NCBI GenBank assembly: GCA_046484775.1
Contig: JAWOIG010000007.1
Span: forward strand, 1-52,475
Reading direction: 5' to 3'
From: JAFGQE01 sp046484775
GTDB lineage: Bacteria; Bacillota; Clostridia; DUPQ01
Length of the DNA: 52,475 nucleotides
Shown: one piece after another, positions 15,868 through 25,156 of the stretch
Numbering within the stretch: the first letter of the stretch is position 1
How the letters are laid out: each line of letters opens with the position of its first letter
Notes under the pieces: generated by a model
The model's database searches: none
Told to the model about the DNA's origin: nothing
What the model saw: the letters and a program-made list of their open reading frames with translations, nothing else
Program-made: the position numbers and the translations under genes

Positions 15868-17523
15868 ATGAAGACATTTAACCCAAAGCTATTTACAACT
15901 CTCAGAACCTATTCCAGGAAACAATTTTTAAATGACGTCACGGCCGGTACGATAGTGGCAATCATTGCGCTTCCACTGTCGATTGCCCTGGGCATTGCAT
16001 CCGGGGTAAGCCCTGAAAAAGGTCTTGTTACGGCAGTAATAGCCGGATTCCTGATTTCGTTTCTTGGAGGCAGCAGGGTACAGATCGGCGGTCCGACCGG
16101 AGCTTTCATGATCATTGTATACAATATCGTGGCTACTCATGGAATATCGGGGTTGATTACCGCGACCTTCATGGCCGGCGTCATTATGATATTGCTTGGA
16201 TTGCTTCGTCTGGGCAACGTAATCAAATTTGTCCCATATCCAATAATCTCAGGTTTTACAAGCGGGATAGCACTTGTAATATTCACGTCCCAGATAAAGG
16301 ATTTCCTCGGGCTTGAACTTAATGGGAATCCAACGGAATTTCTTGAGATCTGGCGAAACATATTTGCATCGCTGGGAGAAACCCGCTGGGAGACGCTTGC
16401 GGTGGGTGCGGCGGCGCTCTCTATACTTATCATATGGCCAAAAATCAGCAAAAAAATACCTGCGTCACTGATCGCCATAATAATTACGACAGCGGCTGTG
16501 TTTTTCCTAAAGATGGACGTGATGACGATAGGAGGGAAATTCCAGAATCTATCGGGCTCTTTCCCTGCCCCTGCATTTCCTGTCTTCAATATGGAATTGG
16601 TAAAAAGCCTTATGGGGCCTGCGGTTTCGATAGCAATCCTGGGCTCAATCGAATCATTGCTTTCTGCAGTCGTCGCTGATGGCGTGATAGGAGGCAAACA
16701 TCGGTCCAACACCGAGTTGATAGCCCAGGGAATAGCCAATATCGCATCGTCCTTTTTTGGAGGAATTCCGGCTACCGGCGCTATAGCAAGAACAATGGCA
16801 AATATCAAGAACGGCGGACGCACACCAGTAGCCGGAATAGTTCACTCGATAGTTCTGGCGCTTATAATGATATTTCTTCTGCCTCTCGCAAAACTCATTC
16901 CGATGGCAGCCTTGTCTGCGATACTGATAATGGTGGCTTATAACATGAGCGAATGGCGGGAGTTCCGTGCTATGTTCAAATCACCAAAGAGCGACCTTGC
17001 GGTCATGCTGATAACATTCGGCCTAACAGTTATGATCGACCTTGTTGTTGCAATTGAGGTGGGAATGGTCATGGCCGCAATACTTTTCATGAAGCGAATG
17101 GCTGATGTTACCAATGTCAAGGAAATAAAAATGGATGCAGCCGAGGAGCTGAATGGAATCGAAAGAGAGGACATCATTCCATACGACTCCATGTCGCCAG
17201 ACATTCAGATTTATGAAATAAACGGTCCTTTCTTTTTCGGTGCGGCCGAGAAATTCATCGACGGCATCAAGACACTGAACAGCAGGACGCGCATTGTCAT
17301 AATCAGGATGAGAAACGTGCCGTTCATCGATGCGACGGCTTTACGAGCATTCGAGGAAGTTGTCAGGCACTGCAATTCCATGAAGATAGGTCTTCTTGTT
17401 TCAGGATTGAACCCAAAGGCAAAACAGGAGCTTTCGGGAAGCAAGGTATATGAAAAAATAGGCGGAGACAGATTTTTCAATACAGTCGAGGAAGCAATGG
17501 CGTATGGCAGGTCTTTGATTTAG
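15868..17523 (+). CDS. SulP family inorganic anion transporter
   Basis: 551 residues. The transport domain (about 20-400) has the SulP opening ALPLSIALGIASGVSPEKGL and QIGGPTGAFM, many hydrophobic helices, and ESLLSAVVADGV followed by ARTMANIKNGGRTP. A cytoplasmic STAS domain follows (about 430-545), including RMRNVPFIDATAL. Family members carry sulfate, bicarbonate or other anions. An APS kinase lies just downstream of the next tRNA, which makes sulfate plausible but not certain. ATG 15868 matches the usual N-terminus; an in-frame ATG at 15820 would add 16 residues. Confidence 0.92.
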   Translation: MKTFNPKLFTTLRTYSRKQFLNDVTAGTIVAIIALPLSIALGIASGVSPEKGLVTAVIAGFLISFLGGSRVQIGGPTGAFMIIVYNIVATHGISGLITATFMAGVIMILLGLLRLGNVIKFVPYPIISGFTSGIALVIFTSQIKDFLGLELNGNPTEFLEIWRNIFASLGETRWETLAVGAAALSILIIWPKISKKIPASLIAIIITTAAVFFLKMDVMTIGGKFQNLSGSFPAPAFPVFNMELVKSLMGPAVSIAILGSIESLLSAVVADGVIGGKHRSNTELIAQGIANIASSFFGGIPATGAIARTMANIKNGGRTPVAGIVHSIVLALIMIFLLPLAKLIPMAALSAILIMVAYNMSEWREFRAMFKSPKSDLAVMLITFGLTVMIDLVVAIEVGMVMAAILFMKRMADVTNVKEIKMDAAEELNGIEREDIIPYDSMSPDIQIYEINGPFFFGAAEKFIDGIKTLNSRTRIVIIRMRNVPFIDATALRAFEEVVRHCNSMKIGLLVSGLNPKAKQELSGSKVYEKIGGDRFFNTVEEAMAYGRSLI

Positions 17524-17659
17524 GACAATGCCAAACCATCCTGCAGGTGGTAGCACCAATGGAAGAAATAAATTCCACGCCGCCTTATGCTGTAAGAAGC
17601 ATACCGAGGAAACTTTGATCAAAGGCATACGGTTGCGGCAAGCGTGGCATATATTTGTC

Positions 17660-17689
17660 TTGACACATAAAAGAGCAATTGGGTATAAT
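17660..17689 (+). promoter_or_regulatory. Promoter of tRNA-Leu
   Basis: Consensus TTGACA (17660-17665) and TATAAT (17684-17689) are separated by 18 bases. The predicted start lies a dozen bases before the mature tRNA 5' end. Confidence 0.75.
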
Positions 17690-17708
17690 ACTTTTTGCAT
17701 ATCAATAC

Positions 17709-17793
17709 GCGAGGATGGCGGAACTGGCAGACGCGCACGGTTGAGGGCCGTGTTCCTTACAGAGTGTGGGTTCGAGTCCCATTCCTCGCACCA
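17709..17793 (+). tRNA. tRNA-Leu (anticodon GAG)
   Basis: 85 bases including an encoded CCA. The acceptor GCGAGGA pairs with TCCTCGC. The anticodon stem CACGG/CCGTG holds the loop TTGAGGG with anticodon GAG. A long variable arm and a T-loop GGTTCGAGTCC follow, giving a class II tRNA. Confidence 0.96.
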
Positions 17794-17794
17794 G

Positions 17795-17826
17795 AAAAGG
17801 CGGTTTGTGAAAACAGGGCGCCTTTT
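17795..17826 (+). terminator. Terminator-like hairpin after tRNA-Leu
   Basis: An 8-bp perfect stem AAAAGGCG (17795-17802)/CGCCTTTT (17819-17826) starts two bases after the tRNA. The T run is inside the 3' arm rather than after it, so efficiency may be modest. Confidence 0.55.
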
Positions 17827-17946
17827 CCGCACTTTGGAATAGTAAAAACACCCTTATTGAAAACGAAAGATATTATAATGAGGTACACTGCGAAACGAGA
17901 TGGGAATCCCCGCCAAAAAGTCGAATGCCGCGGTTCGCCGTGTATA

Positions 17947-17955
17947 TGATATAAT
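17947..17955 (+). promoter_or_regulatory. Extended -10 promoter for cysC
   Basis: TGATATAAT (17947-17955) is a perfect extended -10 without a recognisable -35. It implies a very short leader, with the GGAGG ribosome site (17964-17968) close to the 5' end. Confidence 0.4.
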
Positions 17956-17974
17956 TTATTGACGGAGGCGGCAG

Positions 17975-18574
17975 GTGTTGATGGAAAAAAATATTTTTTC
18001 GTTTGAGGGGAATATATGCGGCCGTGACAGGGCCGGCATTGCAGGACGTTTGGGAATGGTATTCTGGCTTTACGGTCTTTCGGGATCGGGGAAATCCGTT
18101 ATTTCCAGGCTTGCCGAGGAAAAGCTTTTTTCCATGGGAATTTTGTGCTATCGGTTGGATGGAGACAACCTGAGAATCGGTCTCAACTCAGATCTGGGTT
18201 TTTCCGAGAAAGACAGGGATGAGAATATCAGGAGGGCGGCGGAAACGGCAAAACTGCTTGCAGATGCAGGTATCATTGTAATTTCGGCATTCATAACACC
18301 GCTTGAGGAAAACAGGAAAACCGCAAATGATATTCTGGGAAGCCTTTATAACGGCGTATATGTCAAATGCGATATCAGGACTTGCATTGAAAGGGATCCC
18401 AAGGGTTTGTACAAAAGGGCGGCTTCCGGTGAAATAGAGGACTTTACCGGCATATCGGCTCCATTTGAAGAAGGCTGCGGGGATGAACTTGTTATTGATA
18501 CGGTCCTGCATGATGCGAATGAGTGCGCGGATATTCTGGTAAAATTCATCCTGGATAAAACCGCATTGGCATAA
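17975..18574 (+). CDS. cysC: Adenylylsulfate (APS) kinase
   Basis: 199 residues. It phosphorylates APS to PAPS, used for sulfation or assimilatory sulfate reduction. It has Walker A GLSGSGKS, the family signature LDGDNLRIGL, GFSEKDRDENIRRAAE, the RDPKGLYKRA loop and FTGISAPFE. The domain is complete. Three consecutive start codons compete: GTG 17975, TTG 17978 and ATG 17981; GGAGG spacing favours GTG or TTG. No sulfate adenylyltransferase (cysN/cysD/sat) is nearby. The SulP gene upstream is the only possible sulfur partner in view. Confidence 0.92.
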   Translation: MLMEKNIFSFEGNICGRDRAGIAGRLGMVFWLYGLSGSGKSVISRLAEEKLFSMGILCYRLDGDNLRIGLNSDLGFSEKDRDENIRRAAETAKLLADAGIIVISAFITPLEENRKTANDILGSLYNGVYVKCDIRTCIERDPKGLYKRAASGEIEDFTGISAPFEEGCGDELVIDTVLHDANECADILVKFILDKTALA

Positions 18575-18628
18575 AAGTCCATGGAAGCGGGACACAGGGA
18601 TGACGTTCCGATAAAAAGGAGAAACAAT

Positions 18629-19459
18629 ATGGCTGGAATTTTTGGATATAAACAAGAACAACAAAAAGACGAACCAAAGGCAAATGGGAAATTCATGGGT
18701 CTTGTCAACCTGTTGATGAGGAAAATATGGGACATTACAAAGGTCAACATAATCAGCTTTTTGTTTTACATCCCGTTTTTTGCGATTGTTTGGTTGGTAT
18801 CATACTGGTTTATACCGGCTGAGGGTGCGGGAATCTTCAATTATAAGATCTACACGCCATCGGATTCAGCTTTGATTGACCTTATTAGAAGACTTATGAT
18901 TGGCTCTATCCTGGTGACAATCCCGATAACCGTATTCGGGCCTGCGGCCGCGGGAGCAACATATGTGTACAGGGGTTTTGTGAAAGGACAGGCAGTCTTC
19001 GTCTGGAGCGACATGTGGTCGAATATAAAGAAGTTTTTCTGGAAATCAATGCTTGTTACCGTCATTGATATTGCGATTTTGTTCTTTTCGGGAATTGCCA
19101 TCCAGTTTTACCCACAAGTGCTCGATGGATTCATGGAAGCCGCGATTGTGTATCTGATTGTCATCTTCCTGTTTCTGTTCTTCATGATGCATTTCTATAT
19201 TTACCAGCTTATGATAGGGTACAATCTCAGTGTTGTAAAACTTTACAGATATTCCTTCGTATTCGCATTGCTCCGTTTGTTCCCGAATCTCGCCATATTG
19301 ATTCTGTGTATATTCATTACAATAGCACCATATGCCATACATATCATGGTCGGCAACGGGCTGCTGATATTCCTGACCATCGGCCTTTGCGGAACCATAA
19401 TCAATTATTACTCATGGCCGGCCATAGAAAAGCACTTTGAACCGCTGGTTAAAAAGTAA
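18629..19459 (+). CDS. YesL/DUF624-like membrane protein
   Basis: 276 residues. After a polar N-terminal stretch of about 35 residues come about six hydrophobic segments, with TKVNIISFLFYIPFFAIVW first. A GPAAAGATYVYRGFVKGQ segment and a WSNIKKFFWKS loop follow; this pattern resembles YesL/DUF624 proteins, often found near sugar-utilisation or glycan genes. Function is unknown. ATG 18629 follows AAAGGAG. It lies 65 bases before the sugar-nucleotide operon and could be its first gene. Confidence 0.7.
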   Translation: MAGIFGYKQEQQKDEPKANGKFMGLVNLLMRKIWDITKVNIISFLFYIPFFAIVWLVSYWFIPAEGAGIFNYKIYTPSDSALIDLIRRLMIGSILVTIPITVFGPAAAGATYVYRGFVKGQAVFVWSDMWSNIKKFFWKSMLVTVIDIAILFFSGIAIQFYPQVLDGFMEAAIVYLIVIFLFLFFMMHFYIYQLMIGYNLSVVKLYRYSFVFALLRLFPNLAILILCIFITIAPYAIHIMVGNGLLIFLTIGLCGTIINYYSWPAIEKHFEPLVKK

Positions 19460-19524
19460 GATGCAGTCAATGATGAAAATATCAGAATGGGAAAAAATAA
19501 ATTCAAAAAAACCCGGGAGGAATG

Positions 19525-20892
19525 ATGATTGAAAATAACACGGTGGATATAATTAATAAAGTCTACGGGTATGAAATAATCAGCGCACCGGAAATACTGG
19601 CATTGAAAAAAAGCATGGATATTATTCTTGCTGAACTGGGCATAGAACCGATATACGAATTTCTGTCTTATGACATAACCGAATACTCCGAGGCAAGGAA
19701 GACCATTCATGCCAGACGTTTCTATCAGCTTTTCAAACCGGTCTTTAGCTTCACGCAGTTCAATATGGAAACATTTCACAAGATACAGGCGGGCTGCCTG
19801 TTTATATCCGCCACATCGGGAATAATGAGGGGTTATGATGAATTTGAATACTCCGGATTTGTAAGGGAAGTCCTGAATGAACTCGGCAGGATTGACGGCG
19901 GCAGATACCATAACAGGACGGCAAAGGAAAAGCTGATGGCATTGCAGAATCTGTTCGATAAATTCGGGCACGTGTCCATTGGGATATACAGCCTTCAGAT
20001 ATTCACAAAATTCGGTATGGCGATGCAAAAGCTGAACAAGGTGCCCGAAGGATATCCGCGTCGGCTCCTGGATGACATAATGGAGGACATAAACAATCAA
20101 AAAAACCCCATTGATAAGATCAGGAAGCTTCTGTCTCTGGAAGTGGCGTCCGAAGCCGGGATAAACGAGGCCATTGATGAATATATAGATTATGCTTTAT
20201 CCGACATATCAGCATACAGCATCTCTGCGGAAAAGAAAAAGTCGTCAAAATCAAAAAAGGGATTGGCAGCCGAAATCTCGGCTGAAGTACGGGATTTTTT
20301 CAACGGTTATAAAAAGGAAGCCAGGGATATACGGCATATGTCCGGAAGTTTCCGTGGAAAACTCTTGCTTTTCGATGAAAATCCGGGAAACAAGGCAATA
20401 TCGGTGCTTTATACTGCATTGCTTGACAGGCTTGTACGAGCTTATGACAATCTTCGTTATTATGAGGAAGTATCCTTCGTCAAGCAGCTTAACATGATTT
20501 TCATAACCAGGATCAAGGAAATTCTTTTGGAACAGCGCAAGCAGGAAATGAATGTTATTAGAAATGAATGCATACGGATAATAGAAGATAATATAGCAGG
20601 TATGATGGTATACGAACTCGACGGTGTACTTGCGGCACTTTCCGTTGACAAGGATGAATTTGACGATGCATACGGCATAGATTCCGACGAATCAGAAGCT
20701 GCTATAATCGAGCTTGATGATTATCTTGATGCAAATCTTGACATGGCCGGAAAAATACAGGATGATATGCGAGCCAATTTAAAAAGAATACTTAATCCGG
20801 GGCTTATGGGAAAGACCGAGAAGGAAATGCTTCAGTCAGTGATATATGATTTCAATCATGTGCTTGAATTTTTATCGGAGGATGAAGAATGA
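19525..20892 (+). CDS. Unrecognised 455-residue protein heading the sugar-nucleotide operon
   Basis: No family is recognised. The protein is soluble, predominantly helical, without signal peptide or membrane segments. Visible are an aromatic-rich N-terminal half (RRFYQLFKPVFSF near 70-85), a basic Lys/Ser linker (EKKKSSKSKKG near 240) that splits it into two parts, and a highly acidic tail (DKDEFDDAYGIDSDESE near 380-395). No nucleotide-binding loop or catalytic signature is evident. GGGAGG fits ATG 19525 better than the adjacent ATG 19522. Its final ATGA is shared with the start of the GHMP kinase, so it is co-translated with sugar-activating enzymes and probably serves the same pathway. Confidence 0.85.
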   Translation: MIENNTVDIINKVYGYEIISAPEILALKKSMDIILAELGIEPIYEFLSYDITEYSEARKTIHARRFYQLFKPVFSFTQFNMETFHKIQAGCLFISATSGIMRGYDEFEYSGFVREVLNELGRIDGGRYHNRTAKEKLMALQNLFDKFGHVSIGIYSLQIFTKFGMAMQKLNKVPEGYPRRLLDDIMEDINNQKNPIDKIRKLLSLEVASEAGINEAIDEYIDYALSDISAYSISAEKKKSSKSKKGLAAEISAEVRDFFNGYKKEARDIRHMSGSFRGKLLLFDENPGNKAISVLYTALLDRLVRAYDNLRYYEEVSFVKQLNMIFITRIKEILLEQRKQEMNVIRNECIRIIEDNIAGMMVYELDGVLAALSVDKDEFDDAYGIDSDESEAAIIELDDYLDANLDMAGKIQDDMRANLKRILNPGLMGKTEKEMLQSVIYDFNHVLEFLSEDEE

Positions 20893-22004
20893 CGGTTCGT
20901 GTATCGGCTCCAAGCCGGCTATGCTTGTTTGGGGAACACCTTGACTACCATCATCTGGAAGTTGTCACGATGGCAATCGACCTTCGTTTCCACGCGGAGA
21001 TATCCGCCAGGAACGACGGGCTTGGGGTAATTGAAATCAAAGATGAAACAATAGATACGCTTAATCAGGAAAACACATGGAAAAGATATGAAAGATTTGA
21101 ATTTGACCTTGCATCCGAATTAATTTACACCGGCTCCCGGGACTATTTCAAAAGCTGCTTCAATGTTATAAAAAGGAGGGGATACGACATATCCTCTGGT
21201 TTTGATATAAAGATGGATTCCGAGATTCCGATAGGCAAGGGAATGTGCTCTTCAAGCGCCATGGTGGTGACCTTGATCAAAGCCGTTTTGGAATGCATTG
21301 ATGCGGACATTAAGGATTCAGGTTCGGAAATTGCGCAGATGGGATATGAGGCGGAGGTCTCGGAGTTCAACGAGCCGGGTGGGAAAATGGATCATATGGC
21401 AAGCGCTTACGGGGGCATCCGGAGATTTGGTTTTTCAGACATTAAGAATCCGACTATGGAAGCGCTCGGGAATCTCCCAACCGGAGAATTCATTTTATTT
21501 GACAGCCTTCAGAGAAAGGATACTATAAAGGTTCTTGAAACCGCCAGGAAACCCGTCGAGGAAGCGGTTAGACTCCTGGGACTGAAGAGCATTGCGGAGA
21601 TCGGCATCAAGGCGCTTGGCGAATCAAATATTCCCATTGGATACAAGAATCCGGCAATGGCTGCGCTTTACAATTATGATATCCTCAAACAATTTCTATC
21701 AATGCATTTATCGGGGACTATAACACCGGAACAGTTCGGTGAAATGCTATACAGGCATCATTGCCGGCTCAGGGACGGACTTGGCATATCCACGGATTCA
21801 ATCGAGGAAATCCTTGATACAGCAATGCATAACGGCGCGCTCGGCGGCAAGCTGAATGGAACGGGCGGAGGTGGATGCTGCTACGTATTCTGCCATGAAA
21901 AGGATGCCGGTCGCATAATCGGTTCAGTGGGCGCAAAGGGTTATCCGGGAAGAATCGTAAAAACGGCCGGTGAAGTTGCGGCCGAAAAGGGAGGCTGCGC
22001 ATGA
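20889..22004 (+). CDS. GHMP family sugar kinase (galactokinase-like)
   Basis: 371 residues. Motif 1 is APSRLCLFGEHLDY, close to the galactokinase signature. Motif 2 is PIGKGMCSSSAM, the ATP-binding Ser-rich loop. FNEPGGKMDHMASAYGG resembles the sugar-binding region, and motif 3 is GGKLNGTGGGGCCY. It probably phosphorylates C1 of a sugar, giving the substrate for the nucleotidylyltransferase encoded next. True galactokinase cannot be separated from other anomeric sugar kinases by eye. It overlaps its neighbours on both sides by 4 bases. Confidence 0.88.
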   Translation: MTVRVSAPSRLCLFGEHLDYHHLEVVTMAIDLRFHAEISARNDGLGVIEIKDETIDTLNQENTWKRYERFEFDLASELIYTGSRDYFKSCFNVIKRRGYDISSGFDIKMDSEIPIGKGMCSSSAMVVTLIKAVLECIDADIKDSGSEIAQMGYEAEVSEFNEPGGKMDHMASAYGGIRRFGFSDIKNPTMEALGNLPTGEFILFDSLQRKDTIKVLETARKPVEEAVRLLGLKSIAEIGIKALGESNIPIGYKNPAMAALYNYDILKQFLSMHLSGTITPEQFGEMLYRHHCRLRDGLGISTDSIEEILDTAMHNGALGGKLNGTGGGGCCYVFCHEKDAGRIIGSVGAKGYPGRIVKTAGEVAAEKGGCA

Positions 22005-22753
22005 AGGCAATAGTTTTGGGAGCGGGAAAGGGCAAAAGGCTTGATAGTGAAAACCATGGAATACCGAAGGTGATGAGGACCGCCCTGGGAAAACCCCTGC
22101 TGTATTATGTGCTTGAAAATCTTGTTTTCTGCGATGAAATATTAATAGTCGTAGGATACAAAAAGGATGTTGTCATAAATGGCGCAGGCTCCGGCTACAC
22201 ATATGTCGACCAACAGGAAATGAAGGGAACGGGACATGCCGCGGCGGTAACCGAGAAAGCTTTGTCCGGCTACAATGGCCCTGTGCTCATAACCTTCGGC
22301 GATATGCCTCTGTTTATGGAATCAACATACAGGCAAATGTTTGAAATACACCGAAATGAGAAAGCGGACTGCACAAATCTTACTTGCGTATACGGACCTG
22401 ATGAGGAATTGCCTCATTACGGAAGGATCATAAGGGATGAAAACGGCCGGTTTTTAGCTGTTAGGGAGCATAGGGACTGCTCCGGGGAAGAAAAGAGTAT
22501 AAGGGAAACAAATGTCGGGGTCATGGTATGCAATGCGCCGGATATGTACAGGTATCTGAATATGCTTGATTGCAGCAATTCGCAGGGTGAATACTATCTG
22601 ACGGAGCTTCCGGCCATAATGCGCAGGAACGGACGTAAGGTCGTAATGAATACGATACATGACACGGAACAAGCCATTGGAGCCAACACGCCGGAGGAAC
22701 TTGAGAGAATTGAAAATGTTCTGAAAAAAAGGAGCGGCGTGAAAAATGATTAA
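22001..22753 (+). CDS. Sugar-1-phosphate nucleotidylyltransferase (GlmU N-domain-like)
   Basis: 250 residues. It opens with the nucleotide-binding loop VLGAGKGKRLDS (normally GxGTRM), then PKVM, a GTGHAA motif and the metal-binding FGDMPLF. The closest architecture is the pyrophosphorylase domain of GlmU, but the left-handed beta-helix acetyltransferase domain is absent. It should couple a sugar 1-phosphate (from the kinase upstream or the mutase downstream) to a nucleoside triphosphate. It overlaps the kinase by 4 bases and the mutase by 8. Confidence 0.9.
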   Translation: MKAIVLGAGKGKRLDSENHGIPKVMRTALGKPLLYYVLENLVFCDEILIVVGYKKDVVINGAGSGYTYVDQQEMKGTGHAAAVTEKALSGYNGPVLITFGDMPLFMESTYRQMFEIHRNEKADCTNLTCVYGPDEELPHYGRIIRDENGRFLAVREHRDCSGEEKSIRETNVGVMVCNAPDMYRYLNMLDCSNSQGEYYLTELPAIMRRNGRKVVMNTIHDTEQAIGANTPEELERIENVLKKRSGVKND

Positions 22754-24152
22754 ATTTGGAACCGGCGGCTGGAGATCCATCATCGGGGAGGATTTTACAA
22801 AGGCAAACATCAGGCTGCTTACGCAGGCGATGTGCAACGAGATAAAGGATTCCGGGAAGGAAGACAGACCTGTAATAATCGGATATGACAGAAGATTCCT
22901 TTCCGATTTGGGAGCCAGGTGGATATGCGAGGTTTTGGCGGGCAATGATATACCTGTCGAACTCATTGACAAAAATGCGCCGACTCCGCTGATTATGTTT
23001 GAGGTCAAGAAAAAGGAGACATACTACGGGGCTGCGGTTACGGCCAGCCATAATCCGGCAATATATAATGGCATTAAGATATTCACCGCGGGCGGGCGGG
23101 ACGCATCAATGGAAACTACCAATCTTATAGAAGAATACATAGATAGGGTAACCGATATAAAATCAATTGACTTCGAGAAGGCATGCTCTGACGGCCTCAT
23201 AGTAAAAACCGACCCATCGAACGAATACATAGATTCAATTCTTGGCATGATTGACAATGAAGCGGTGAGACAAAGAAACCTTCGGGTTCTGCTCGACCCA
23301 ATGTACGGCGTATCAAAGACCAGCCTTCAGACGATTCTGCTGACATTGAGATGCGACCTGGATATAATAAACGACAGGCACGATACGCTGTTCGGGGGAA
23401 GACTTCCTTCTCCATCGGCAGCAACTCTGCTCCACCTAAAGCAACTGGTGGTTGAGAAAAAGTATGACATTGGCATCGGAACCGATGGGGACGCCGACAG
23501 GCTGGGCGTCATAGACGACGAAGGAAGATTCATACATCCAAATGAAATACTTGCGCTGCTTTATTATTATTTGTTCAAATACAAGGGCTGGAAGGGTGAT
23601 GTGGTTCGAAATCTCGCGACAACAAACCTTCTCGACGACATGGCTGCGGATTTCGGGATGAAATGCCATGAAGTGCCGGTTGGATTCAAGCATATCAGCT
23701 CGGCGATGGAACAGACCGATGCGGTCATCGGGGGCGAATCAAGCGGAGGATTGACCATCAGGGGGCATATAAAGGGCAAGGACGGCATTTTCGCAGCTAC
23801 CCTGCTGATTGAAATGATGTGCGTGACCAAGAAGAAGATATCCGAAACATTGAATGAGATATACTCAAGATACGGATACAGGACGATGGTTGAGAATGCC
23901 TATTCGTTCGATGCCGATAAAAAGGAAAATCTTGTGAAAATGCTGTTTGTGGACAGGAAGCTTCCCGATTTCCCGATGCCGGTAATAAAGACAAGCTACA
24001 TGGATGGTCTAAAGGTATATTTTCAGAACAAAGGATGGCTGATAGCCCGTTTTTCCGGCACGGAACCGCTCCTTCGGGTATTCAGCGAAATGCCGGACAA
24101 TGAAAGCGCCGAGGCGGCATGCGGAGCAATGAAGGATTTTCTGGGGGTATGA
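22746..24152 (+). CDS. Phosphoglucomutase/phosphomannomutase family protein
   Basis: 468 residues of the alpha-D-phosphohexomutase family. Four domains are visible through their motifs: GTGGWR at the N-terminus, the phosphoserine loop TASHNPAIYNG, the Mg-binding GTDGDADRLG, the sugar-binding GGESSGG and the C-terminal phosphate-binding RFSGTEPLLR. It interconverts hexose 6- and 1-phosphates. The exact sugar is uncertain. It overlaps the nucleotidylyltransferase by 8 bases and is followed one base later by the epimerase. Confidence 0.93.
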   Translation: MIKFGTGGWRSIIGEDFTKANIRLLTQAMCNEIKDSGKEDRPVIIGYDRRFLSDLGARWICEVLAGNDIPVELIDKNAPTPLIMFEVKKKETYYGAAVTASHNPAIYNGIKIFTAGGRDASMETTNLIEEYIDRVTDIKSIDFEKACSDGLIVKTDPSNEYIDSILGMIDNEAVRQRNLRVLLDPMYGVSKTSLQTILLTLRCDLDIINDRHDTLFGGRLPSPSAATLLHLKQLVVEKKYDIGIGTDGDADRLGVIDDEGRFIHPNEILALLYYYLFKYKGWKGDVVRNLATTNLLDDMAADFGMKCHEVPVGFKHISSAMEQTDAVIGGESSGGLTIRGHIKGKDGIFAATLLIEMMCVTKKKISETLNEIYSRYGYRTMVENAYSFDADKKENLVKMLFVDRKLPDFPMPVIKTSYMDGLKVYFQNKGWLIARFSGTEPLLRVFSEMPDNESAEAACGAMKDFLGV

Positions 24153-24153
24153 A

Positions 24154-25065
24154 ATGAAAGTAGCGGTAACGGGAGGATGCGGATTCATTGGTTCGCATGT
24201 GGTCGATGCCCTGGTCGACAGAGGACATGAGACGATTGTATTTGACAACATGTCGACGGGAAGTTTTTCAAACCTGAACCCGGGTGCAGGACTGCTGACA
24301 GGGGATGTCGCCGACAGAAGCGAACTTGATTCATTTTTCACAACGGCAAGGCCTGATGCGGTCATCCATCTTGCCGCCCAGATAGACGTCATGGCGTCCA
24401 TGAAGAACCCGTCCTTCGATGCGATGGTGAATATAATGGGAAGCATAAATGTGCTGGACATGTGCAAAAAGCACGGGGTCGGAAGGATGGTGTATGCTTC
24501 CAGTGCGGCTGTCTACGGAAATCCCGTATATCTAGGTATTGACGAGTTGCACCCATGCAACCCGGAGTCATTCTACGGCTACTCAAAGCTGGTTCCCGAG
24601 TACTATATAAGAAAGTACTCGTCCTTGACCGGAATGACACATGCCATTTTGAGATATGCGAACGTATATGGCCCAAGACAGAAGGCTGAGGGCGAGGGCG
24701 GCGTCGTGGCCATATTCGCCGACAGAATGAAAAAAAGACAGGATTGCCATATATTCGGCGATGGAACACAAACCAGGGACTTTGTATATGTTAAGGACAT
24801 TGCAGCTGCAAATCTGATTGCGCTCGAGTCAACGGAGAGCTTCACCGCAAATGCAAGTACATCAGTGAAGATAACTGTAAACGGGCTGTTCGGAATCATG
24901 AGGGAATATTACGGATACCCGGTTAATCCTGTGTATGAACCGGCAAGAACGGGTGACGTACAGCACAGCTGGCTTGCCAACGATAAAATCAGGGAAATAT
25001 TGAAATGGACTCCCGGATACAGTATCCGGGAAGGAATTTCCGATATGCGAAAATCGGATGACTGA
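24154..25065 (+). CDS. NAD-dependent nucleotide-sugar epimerase/dehydratase
   Basis: 303 residues, extended short-chain dehydrogenase fold. The N-terminal Rossmann loop GGCGFIGSH binds NAD. YASSAAVYGNP and the catalytic YGYSK (Tyr-x-x-x-Lys) follow, then RYANVYGPRQ, typical of UDP-glucose 4-epimerase-like enzymes. With the preceding genes it completes a route from free or phosphorylated hexose to an epimerised NDP-sugar. It starts 1 base after the mutase stop. Confidence 0.93.
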   Translation: MKVAVTGGCGFIGSHVVDALVDRGHETIVFDNMSTGSFSNLNPGAGLLTGDVADRSELDSFFTTARPDAVIHLAAQIDVMASMKNPSFDAMVNIMGSINVLDMCKKHGVGRMVYASSAAVYGNPVYLGIDELHPCNPESFYGYSKLVPEYYIRKYSSLTGMTHAILRYANVYGPRQKAEGEGGVVAIFADRMKKRQDCHIFGDGTQTRDFVYVKDIAAANLIALESTESFTANASTSVKITVNGLFGIMREYYGYPVNPVYEPARTGDVQHSWLANDKIREILKWTPGYSIREGISDMRKSDD

Positions 25066-25156
25066 GTGATTTTGTATTTGAACAAAATTATTTCGACAGG
25101 GTTTTATGGGGGAATATGGATTGGGGCCTTTCCAAAACACAGGAAATGCGGAAGAG

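Noticed and set aside
17528..17949. Small ORFs spanning the tRNA-Leu gene
   Set aside because: They read through a tRNA with its own promoter and have no independent support.
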